DNA from: Candidatus Heimdallarchaeota archaeon
GTDB taxonomy: Archaea; Asgardarchaeota; Njordarchaeia; Njordarchaeales; JAMOTR01
Assembly (NCBI GenBank): GCA_027068385.1
Contig: JAMOTR010000083.1
Span: forward strand, 1 to 19,718
DNA length: 19,718 nt
Direction of reading: 5' to 3'
Position numbers and translations under genes: made by a program. Each line of letters begins with the position of its first letter. Positions within the stretch are counted from its first letter, which is position 1. The notes beneath the pieces were generated by a model that saw only the letters and a program-made list of their open reading frames with translations, did not search any database and had not been told where the DNA came from. Of the stretch, positions 1 through 6,312 are shown in pieces.

Positions 1-1
1 A

Positions 2-1630
2 TACGTGAAGATAAGCGAGCAGACAGGACTCACGGAGGGGCGCCTTATGACGATAGAAAACCGCAGCTCCTCGCCCTTGATGAACGTAACCATAAAATTA
101 AACCCCGGCACCTCGGACTTACCGGAGACGGTCTCGTTTCCGCTAATGAAGCCGAACGAAAAGAGGGAAATCGCGTTCTCAAGCGAGGTGAAGGCCTTTA
201 AGCATGAGCTCGTAATGGATAAACCCAAAGCGTTAGCCCCCGGTGACGCGCTGTCGTTTACCATAAACGTATCATCGGAGATCCCAGCTTACGGTCGTTT
301 ACAGATACCTATAAAGGGTTACGAATACGTAAAGCGGGACGCCACTACGGGTGAGGTACGTGAGACGGAAGGGATAGAGCGGACGTTTGACGTACATGAT
401 AATGCTCAGATAAACGTCGAGGCCGCCCCGAACGGTGAAGAGGATCCGCGGACGATCGGGGCTTATAAGCTAGAGCTAACGAGCGAAAGCTCGATGAGCG
501 GGATAGAGGTGGAGGAGATAAAGGCGTTCTCGAAGCTTAACATCACAATAGAGAAGGAATCCTCAGGCGGTTCGGAGCGGAAGGTGATCGTGGACGTCCA
601 AAACCCTAACGAGTTCGACGTTGAAGTGGTAGGGATCGTGAGGATAAAAGGGGAGGAGATTATAGAGGAAGAGATCTCCGGAGAATTGGCCCCGGGTGAG
701 TCGAAGAACTTAGTCTTAGAGGTAAAGAGCACGGATGAACCCTCCGTTGAGTACGACGTCAAAGGGGTAACCTACGGATACGCGGAGTATGAGAGCTCTT
801 ATTACGCGGAGAATCCGGGTGAGAAGATACCCCTGCTTATGGGAGAGCTAGAAACGGAGGCTAAAGCGTTACACGATGAAATATTAAGTGAGGTACTCGA
901 GGATAAGGAGATCCCCGCTACCGGTGAGTCCCTCGTATCATTAAAGATACGCTTCGTCTCTAGGGGATACGCCCCCATAGAGGAGATCGAACGGATCACT
1001 CACGTAGATCCGAACGTGGCGGAGCTGAAGGAGATAAAGTCTAAGCGCAAGGTGGAGGTAGAAGGGAACGTAAGACGTCTGAAGCTGAAGTCCCCGCTAG
1101 AGAAGGACGAGAGCGTAACCGTAGAGGAGATATATGTGGTGAGGCCCACGGGTGACGAATCCGAGGTGAGGTTCGAGGTGAACCTAACCGCTAAGTCCGG
1201 GGAGGCTATGATCGATAAGAGATCGGAGTCTAAGATCCATATACGCCTCCTCCGCCGCTCGGTCTCCATGAACGTGACTCAGGACTTCGAGGGGGAGACC
1301 GTAGTATACAACGTACAGCTCGTGAACACGGGACAGATGCCCGCGGTGAAGGTCTCTCTCGTGGCCGAAATTCCGGAGGATGAGTTCGACGTGGACGTGG
1401 AACCGAAGGAGACGGAGCGTAAGAAGAACGTACGGAAATGGGTCTTCGACGTTATACAGCCCGACGATGAGAGGAGAATTAAGATACGCGTGAGGCCCAA
1501 GACCGAAGCCGCCTCTTTCGATAAGATACGCATTTATCAGGAGCGATTTTTAAAAAACTCAAGCCTTCTCGAAGAACACCTTGAATCCTTTATACATAGC
1601 GTAAACGTCCGCCTTATTTACGACCTCTAA
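2..1630 (+). CDS. Beta-rich, sequon-rich surface-type protein, 5' partial
   Basis: I do not recognise the family. The frame is open to the window edge, and the first in-frame GTG (position 5) falls inside what looks like a beta-domain, so the true start is probably upstream. About 540 residues are visible. They look like several tandem Ig-like or CARDB-like beta-sandwich units: alternating hydrophobic strands, 'ENRSSSPLMNVTIKL'-type segments and many Glu/Lys. Six N-x-S/T sequons (NVT, NVS, NIT, NLT, NVT, NSS) suggest an extracytoplasmic protein, like the other ectodomains in this window. There is no C-terminal membrane anchor; any signal peptide or anchor would be upstream. The last 24 codons run antisense through the 3' end of the convergent M18 gene, past a T5A6 tract at 1547-1557. 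The other two frames there also lack a membrane helix, so a simple frameshift does not supply an anchor. Surface location is inference. Confidence 0.6.
   Translation, partial: YVKISEQTGLTEGRLMTIENRSSSPLMNVTIKLNPGTSDLPETVSFPLMKPNEKREIAFSSEVKAFKHELVMDKPKALAPGDALSFTINVSSEIPAYGRLQIPIKGYEYVKRDATTGEVRETEGIERTFDVHDNAQINVEAAPNGEEDPRTIGAYKLELTSESSMSGIEVEEIKAFSKLNITIEKESSGGSERKVIVDVQNPNEFDVEVVGIVRIKGEEIIEEEISGELAPGESKNLVLEVKSTDEPSVEYDVKGVTYGYAEYESSYYAENPGEKIPLLMGELETEAKALHDEILSEVLEDKEIPATGESLVSLKIRFVSRGYAPIEEIERITHVDPNVAELKEIKSKRKVEVEGNVRRLKLKSPLEKDESVTVEEIYVVRPTGDESEVRFEVNLTAKSGEAMIDKRSESKIHIRLLRRSVSMNVTQDFEGETVVYNVQLVNTGQMPAVKVSLVAEIPEDEFDVDVEPKETERKKNVRKWVFDVIQPDDERRIKIRVRPKTEAASFDKIRIYQERFLKNSSLLEEHLESFIHSVNVRLIYDL
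1547..1557. terminator. T5A6 tract at a convergent junction, candidate bidirectional terminator
   Basis: Reading the minus strand, the M18 stop codon (1559-1561) is followed one base later by a run of six T. Reading the plus strand, a run of five T occurs here inside the last codons of the convergent gene. Archaeal RNA polymerase often terminates at T runs, so this fits a terminator for the M18 transcript. It is a composition-based call only. Confidence 0.4.
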
Positions 1631-2938
1631 GGGAGCGTGTAGGTTCAATACGGCTACGCCCATGTCCACTATGTCGAACCCGCGCTGGGCTAGATACTTA
1701 CATACGGTACCTCCTCCGCCCTCATCTACCTTACCTAGGGAGCCGCTCTGCCGAGGAACTCCGTTCTCGTCGAAGAGCTTACGGAAGAACGCTACGAGTT
1801 CCGCTCTAGCTTCGTGAGCCATGTACTTTCCTCCGTGTCCGGTGTACTTCGTGATCACGAGTCCGTAGCCTAACTTAGCCGCGTTCTGAGGATCGAAAGC
1901 GGAGGCCCGTACAGGATCTATTCCGGCGGTGACGTCCGCGGAGATTCCTTTAGAGTTGAGGAACACGTCGGTGAGATCCACGCTCTCCCCGCGCTTTCTC
2001 GCTAGATGACTAATGAAGTTCTCTAAGATCATCGCCTTAGCCCCAGTATCACCATCGCTACCGATCTCCTCGCGGTCCACTAGCCGAGCTACCGCGGTCT
2101 TTTCGGGGATTCCCTCTATGTCCACGATAGCCCTAAGGGCGGCATAAGAGCACACACGGTCGTCGTGTCCGAAGGCCGCTATCATGGAGCGGTCGATGCC
2201 TAAGTCCCTAGGCTCCCGAGCGGGCACGAGCTCCAGCTCCGCGGAGTAGAAGTCCTCCTCCTCTATTCCGTATTTCTCCTTTAGGAGCTTTAGGATCCTC
2301 TTCTTCACTGCTTCCTTCTCCTCACCCTCTTCGGGTTCGTTTCCTACTACGGCCTGGAGTTCCTCGCCCTTAATTACCTCGGTCGCCTTCCTCTCCCTCT
2401 GCTGCTTAGCTATGTGAGGAGCTATGTCCACGATCGTAAGTATAGGATCGTTCGGGTCACATCCTAGGCACACCTCGACCTTCGTTCCGTCCTTCTTCAC
2501 CACGATTCCACGTAGCTCCAAGGGTATCGCGGTCCGCTGGTACTTCTTAATACCTCCGTAGTAATGCGTCTTGAACATCGCTAGGTTGAACTTCTCGTAT
2601 AGAGGCGAAGGCTTCAAGTCGATATGAGGTACGTCTATATGTCCTACTACGAGATTAACCCCCTCGCTTATGGGCTTCTTTCCGATCACGGCTAAGAACA
2701 TCGTCTTGCCGCGGTAGATTTTGTACACCTTATCCCCGGGCTTTAGCTCGGATACCTCATCGAGGTTCTTAAAGCCGTAAGACTTAGCGAGCTCCTCAGC
2801 GTATTTTACGAACTCACGAACGGTCTTAGCCTTCTTCATAAACTCCTTATAATCTTTGGAAAACGCCTCCACTTCGTTACGGTCTAACTTCTTAATAGCC
2901 CGGTCGGGCATAAGTAGAGGTCTATGAGAGATTTTCAC
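1559..2938 (-). CDS. M18-family (aspartyl/aminopeptidase I-like) zinc aminopeptidase
   Basis: Cytosolic dinuclear-zinc aminopeptidase of family M18, expected to release N-terminal residues from peptides. At 459 aa it has the usual family length. Visible landmarks, counted from the GTG start: 'GHIDVPHIDLKP' with H100 and D102; 'GHDDR' with D259/D260 as the bridging Asp; 'DREEIGSDG' with E290 (base) and E291; 'SADVTAGID' with D335; 'YTGHGGK' at 365-371; and H434 in 'NLHAPLE'. An acidic insert lies at about 201-228. The start is ambiguous. GTG at 2938 lies about 10 nt after the transcription start predicted from the AT box at 2969-2976. ATG at 2911 would remove nine residues and is also reasonable. 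The gene is divergent from rfcS and convergent, with a 72-bp overlap, with the gene on its 3' side. M18 enzymes are less common in archaea than M42 (TET) peptidases. Confidence 0.9.
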   Translation of the reverse strand: MKISHRPLLMPDRAIKKLDRNEVEAFSKDYKEFMKKAKTVREFVKYAEELAKSYGFKNLDEVSELKPGDKVYKIYRGKTMFLAVIGKKPISEGVNLVVGHIDVPHIDLKPSPLYEKFNLAMFKTHYYGGIKKYQRTAIPLELRGIVVKKDGTKVEVCLGCDPNDPILTIVDIAPHIAKQQRERKATEVIKGEELQAVVGNEPEEGEEKEAVKKRILKLLKEKYGIEEEDFYSAELELVPAREPRDLGIDRSMIAAFGHDDRVCSYAALRAIVDIEGIPEKTAVARLVDREEIGSDGDTGAKAMILENFISHLARKRGESVDLTDVFLNSKGISADVTAGIDPVRASAFDPQNAAKLGYGLVITKYTGHGGKYMAHEARAELVAFFRKLFDENGVPRQSGSLGKVDEGGGGTVCKYLAQRGFDIVDMGVAVLNLHAPLEVVNKADVYAMYKGFKVFFEKA

Positions 2939-2968
2939 TCTTCCGCTTAGAGTCCCTCGGAGCTCTTC

Positions 2969-2976
2969 AATAAATA
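2969..2976. promoter_or_regulatory. Shared TATA-like box for divergent rfcS (+) and M18 gene (-)
   Basis: AATAAATA on the plus strand reads TATTTATT on the minus strand. Its centre is about 26 nt before the rfcS ATG (2999), the spacing expected for a leaderless archaeal transcript. It is about 35 nt before the M18 GTG (2938), giving a leader of about 10 nt. It is the only strong AT-rich box in the 60-bp divergent gap, so both promoters may use one TBP site or two overlapping sites. Confidence 0.55.
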
Positions 2977-2998
2977 CTAAGTGAGAGAAATATGATAC

Positions 2999-3973
2999 AT
3001 GACGGTTGAGGTTTGGGTAGAGAAATATAGACCGAAGAAGCTCGAGGACTTAGCGGACCAAGAGGAGGCTAAAGCTAAACTTAGGGGATTTATAAAGAGT
3101 AAGAACCTCCCGAACTTGCTTCTAGCCGGCCCTCCCGGCACCGGAAAGACTACATCTGCCTTAATACTCGCGAGGGAAATATTAGGGGAGAACCGGAGGG
3201 ATAACTTCTTAGAGCTCAACGCTTCCGACGCTCGCGGAATAGACGTGGTAAGAACGATCATAAAGGAGTTCGCTAGAGCTAAGCCCACGGGGGGCGCCCC
3301 GTTTAGGATCCTATTATTAGACGAGGCGGACGCTATGACGTCCGACGCGCAGCAAGCGTTGAGGCGTATTATGGAGATGTATGCGGATAACTGTCGCTTC
3401 ATACTCATAGCGAACTATCCGTCTAAGATCATCGAGCCGATACAGAGTAGGACGGTGATGGTGAAGTTCAACCGCTTGAAACCGGAAGTAATCGTAGAGA
3501 CTCTTAAGAAGATATGCACCTCGGAGAACTTAAAGTGTGACTTAAAAGCTCTTCAAACGATAGCCGATTTGGCGGATGGGGACCTAAGAAGGGCTATTAA
3601 TATACTCCAAGCTACCGCGGCCGCCGGTGACGGAAGGGTGGACGAGAAGACCGTGCTCTTCGTTATGGGTATGGCCCATCCAGAGGAACTTAAGGAGATA
3701 CTAGAGCTAGCGATAAAAGGATCGTTCAACGAGGCTAAGAATAAGCTTATCGACTTATTCGTGGACCGCGGTCTGAGCGGCCCTGATGTGGTAAAGCAGC
3801 TCTTTAAGATAATACCGAAGATGGAAACGCTAAACGACGATCAGAAGGTAGCTCTACTAAACATCTTGGGGGAGGTAGAATATCGTATAGCTCAGGGAGC
3901 GGATCCGGTAATACAGCTAACTTACTTCTTAGCGGAAGCTTCTAGAATAAAGAAGCAACGTCGATTTTTATAG
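2999..3973 (+). CDS. rfcS: Replication factor C small subunit (clamp loader ATPase)
   Basis: AAA+ ATPase subunit of the archaeal clamp loader, which opens the PCNA ring and loads it at primer-template junctions. At 324 aa it has normal length. The N-terminal 'VEKYRPKKLEDL' RFC box is at 7-18, Walker A GPPGTGKT at 44-51, the 'LNASDARGID' segment at 73-82, Walker B 'LLLDEADAM' at 105-113 and sensor-1 'ANYPSK' at 138-143. The SRC arginine-finger motif reads S150-R151-T152, so the Arg is kept and the Cys is replaced by Thr. The C-terminal collar domain is helical and ends in a basic 'KKQRRFL'. The ATG at 2999 is supported by the TATA-like box 26 nt upstream and the match to family N-termini. The large subunit gene (rfcL), often adjacent in archaea, is not next to it here. 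The stop codon abuts the C/D box sRNA. Confidence 0.96.
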   Translation: MTVEVWVEKYRPKKLEDLADQEEAKAKLRGFIKSKNLPNLLLAGPPGTGKTTSALILAREILGENRRDNFLELNASDARGIDVVRTIIKEFARAKPTGGAPFRILLLDEADAMTSDAQQALRRIMEMYADNCRFILIANYPSKIIEPIQSRTVMVKFNRLKPEVIVETLKKICTSENLKCDLKALQTIADLADGDLRRAINILQATAAAGDGRVDEKTVLFVMGMAHPEELKEILELAIKGSFNEAKNKLIDLFVDRGLSGPDVVKQLFKIIPKMETLNDDQKVALLNILGEVEYRIAQGADPVIQLTYFLAEASRIKKQRRFL

Positions 3974-5015
3974 CGATGATGAGAGCTAGCGGGTCTGAAA
4001 AATGATGATACTCACCTCGGCTGAGGTAGAAGGTATCGTAAGGCGGGTGAGGGATCGGGTAAATGTACAAGTTGTAAGAAGAGATCAGCGTGATTATCCG
4101 CGCTAAGACGAAGAATAGATCCTCATAGTATTTAGACAACTTTGGGGTGAGGGTACTTATACCCGGTATCTTTACGCATATGCGGCACTTATTCCGGTCT
4201 ATTAGGTCCATCCTAGAGGCCATGAATATGGCGGTAATAAGATAATAGCGATCGTATCCCAAAGGATAGCCCACGAATCCGAAGAGGGAGTTTATAACGT
4301 AACTCACGAAGAGAAGTTCTCTCGAGTGTCTATCGAAATAAGCTACGGGTAATAAGAGTAATAGAAAGGCTGGACTTACGAGGTAAGTTAAGTTCCGTAA
4401 GAACGGTACGTAAGACGGATGATAAGCGGTGCCGTATCCGTAGTGTGTTAGAATAGGTAATACGCCTAATAGAGCTACGAGATTCCTCGGTTCTCTCTCC
4501 CTTAACATCAGCCGTAACGCGTAAGCCATAGCTATTACAGCGCTCTGGAAACGCATGAGTGAGGCGAGAACGTACAGGATCGCTGCTTCTTTATAGCGCT
4601 TCTTGATGAGTGCGTGTATCGAAGCGGCCGCCAAGAATGCGCCCGGAGCGTCGTCGAATATGATGAACGAGTATAGCGCTACTCCCGGCACGGCTAGAGG
4701 ATATGTATTCTTCGTGTACCTATAGAGGACGAGGAAGCATAGCAAGTTCAGCAGCGCCATCCGTACCCTAAGGTTCACGCCCAGCTTGAGCCCAAGGGCT
4801 ATCCGATACATCATTCCGGGCGGGTGTGGTATGTAAAATCCCATGTCGGGGTAAGGGTTTAAGGGGTCCTCTAGGAGCTTAAGGGCGTACTCTATGTAAA
4901 GAGGCTCGTCCCGGAACGGAGGTTTAAAAAGTATAAAGGCGGACGGTAAAATCCGAACTCCTAGCGACTTAATCTCCGAAGACCGCCTCGATAATTTCAT
5001 CGATGATAGGATCAT
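3942..5015 (-). CDS. Polytopic membrane protein, GT-C glycosyltransferase-like
   Basis: Hydrophobic protein of up to 357 aa with several predicted membrane helices, for example around residues 80-120, 140-170, 180-200, 210-230 and 240-270. Near the N-terminus, 'RDEPLYIEYALKLLEDPLNPYPD' resembles the first-loop DE motif of GT-C enzymes (ArnT/PMT-type), in which acidic residues act with a lipid-phosphate sugar donor; 'YIPHPPGMMY' follows. I infer transfer of sugar from a polyprenyl-phosphate carrier to a protein or glycan outside the membrane. Substrate is unknown. The putative first helix is short (about 13 hydrophobic residues), so the N-terminus may be mis-assigned or degenerate. The ATG at 5015 lies within the last codons of the upstream gene (47-bp overlap), consistent with one operon. 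The 3' end overlaps rfcS by 32 bp and runs antisense to the guide sRNA. Other polytopic transferase families remain possible. Confidence 0.6.
   Translation of the reverse strand: MILSSMKLSRRSSEIKSLGVRILPSAFILFKPPFRDEPLYIEYALKLLEDPLNPYPDMGFYIPHPPGMMYRIALGLKLGVNLRVRMALLNLLCFLVLYRYTKNTYPLAVPGVALYSFIIFDDAPGAFLAAASIHALIKKRYKEAAILYVLASLMRFQSAVIAMAYALRLMLREREPRNLVALLGVLPILTHYGYGTAYHPSYVPFLRNLTYLVSPAFLLLLLPVAYFDRHSRELLFVSYVINSLFGFVGYPLGYDRYYLITAIFMASRMDLIDRNKCRICVKIPGISTLTPKLSKYYEDLFFVLARIITLISSYNLYIYPIPHPPYDTFYLSRGEYHHFSDPLALIIAIKIDVASLF
3945..3952 (+). promoter_or_regulatory. Candidate TATA box for the C/D box sRNA, inside the end of rfcS
   Basis: GAATAAAG within the last rfcS codons lies about 25 nt before position 3974, where the sRNA should begin. 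It could drive the sRNA independently of rfcS. Processing from rfcS read-through is the alternative. Confidence 0.35.
3973..4027 (+). ncRNA. C/D box 2'-O-methylation guide sRNA with both C/D and C'/D' motifs
   Basis: Canonical archaeal C/D box layout. The C box ATGATGA is at 3976-3982, then a 12-nt guide (3983-3994), the D' box CTGA at 3995-3998, a 3-nt linker AAA, the C' box ATGATGA at 4002-4008, a 12-nt guide (4009-4020), and the D box CTGA at 4021-4024. All four boxes match consensus and both guides have the archaeal standard length of 12 nt, allowing a symmetric L7Ae/Nop5/fibrillarin complex. By the D+5 rule the D' guide targets ACCC-Gm-CUAGCUC and the D guide targets CCGA-Gm-GUGAGUA. Outer ends are estimated; I see no long terminal stem. 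The C box starts 3 nt after the rfcS stop, and the RNA is entirely antisense to the tail of the 3942-5015 gene. The box layout is seen directly; the targets are inferred. Confidence 0.88.
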
Positions 5016-6312
5016 CGGGCGGAATTTCCGTTAATATGTCGGCCCCGCGTTCCATGAGTTTAGTCCGCACCTTGCGCGCGAGTTCTAGCCCTTTGTTTCC
5101 GTCCCCAGTCCCTATTACGTATACCTTTAGGTTCTGAGTCGAGCGTATCGCGTACACCTTCTCAGATATGATGATTCCGTCCCCGTGAAACGTTACTTGA
5201 GGTAGCGAGAGTATCGTAAGCGCCTGACTCGGAGGATATAAGACCTCCTTCTTACGTATCGCTAATATCGGGGAAGAGACGCCTATGGCTAGCACCCGCT
5301 CCGCGGAAAACTTTCCTTTAGGTTTCCTTATTATTCTAGGTATCATAACCGCGACGCTCGCTATTATGAGGCCATAGATGATCTTATCTATAATAGAGTA
5401 GAATGTCCTCTCGGTCTTCCCGCTCACCCAAAACGTCCGCTGATAACTCACGACCGCGATCACGCGAACGTATACGAAAGCGGGCAACCCCACGTGTAGG
5501 AGTATCGTTACCTTAGCCTTATCTCCATGCACTAGGGATACTTGTTGAGACCGGGTATCGTTACCTTCATCGCTCCGAGCCTTCGCTTCTATGATCACGT
5601 TCACGTCGCGCCCACGATTTTCTAGCGTTACTACTACCTCGATGCCCTTTCCGTTCGTCCTTACGTCCACGTTGACGTTCACGTCCACCGGCAATACGGG
5701 ACCATTATACACGTAGCGCGTATCGTACCCTGAGGAAGACCGAGCGATCACGGTAAAATTATGCCGGCCCTCGAAGTCCCCAGTGATGTTCCGTATCGCG
5801 TACCCTTTAGCCGGAGCGTCGCCCTCTAGCTCTCTCAATAGTACGTTATCCATATACACGCGGGCGCGTATGTGAGTCTCCTTAGGATAAGAGTTGTATA
5901 TCGCTAAGAATATCGAGTCCGGCTTTGGGTTGAACGAGGCTACGTCTATTCCTTTTACTATAAAGCGCACCTGATAAGACACTTGCGCCTCTACCGATCC
6001 CACGAGGCCTGGTGTTACATATATGTGCAACACGTAATCCCTAGGCTTCGCGTCCACGGGTACGACGAGGGTTACGTTCACTACGACCGTATCACCTACG
6101 TTACCTGTAACTTGTGAGGGGGCTATGATCCGTGGGGAGTCGGTCTTGATGTACATCTTATTCGAAGAGAGTACGAAAGAGATCGTAAAGTTCGCCTTAA
6201 AAGGCACGTCTATCCATCCGAAGTCTATTACGCCCCCTGCTTTACTTTCCGCCCCATACGGGTTTACGGGAACTAATAAGAGTAAGAGTAGAAAAAACGC
6301 TAAAACCCTCAT
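4969..6312 (-). CDS. Signal peptide, beta-rich ectodomain, single TM and cytosolic tail; partner of secreted beta protein
   Basis: Family not recognised. The 447-aa protein has an N-terminal Sec signal peptide ('MRVLAFFLLLLLLVP', likely cut near A21), a beta-sandwich-like ectodomain of about 285 residues with at least two units and five N-x-S/T sequons, one membrane helix at about 307-328, and a cytosolic tail of about 119 residues. The tail begins with a basic stop-transfer (RKPKGK) and contains strand-rich segments and 'YVIGTGDGNKG', followed by an amphipathic helix and an acidic end. It overlaps the upstream secreted beta-protein gene by ATGA (6309-6312), implying translational coupling. 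This arrangement suits a membrane anchor, assembly platform or receptor for that secreted protein, with the tail reporting to the cytosol. That role is inference from topology and gene order only. Confidence 0.6.
   Translation of the reverse strand: MRVLAFFLLLLLLVPVNPYGAESKAGGVIDFGWIDVPFKANFTISFVLSSNKMYIKTDSPRIIAPSQVTGNVGDTVVVNVTLVVPVDAKPRDYVLHIYVTPGLVGSVEAQVSYQVRFIVKGIDVASFNPKPDSIFLAIYNSYPKETHIRARVYMDNVLLRELEGDAPAKGYAIRNITGDFEGRHNFTVIARSSSGYDTRYVYNGPVLPVDVNVNVDVRTNGKGIEVVVTLENRGRDVNVIIEAKARSDEGNDTRSQQVSLVHGDKAKVTILLHVGLPAFVYVRVIAVVSYQRTFWVSGKTERTFYSIIDKIIYGLIIASVAVMIPRIIRKPKGKFSAERVLAIGVSSPILAIRKKEVLYPPSQALTILSLPQVTFHGDGIIISEKVYAIRSTQNLKVYVIGTGDGNKGLELARKVRTKLMERGADILTEIPPDDPIIDEIIEAVFGD

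Noticed and set aside
463..1533. Several Ser-rich minus-strand frames opposite the first gene
   Set aside because: They are complementary shadows of a Glu/Lys-rich coding strand with no family features.
4919..4937. TATA-like CTTTTTAAA inside the GT-C-like gene
   Set aside because: The next in-frame ATG would remove the DE motif, so a promoter here would make a non-functional protein. It is probably codon-driven AT richness.
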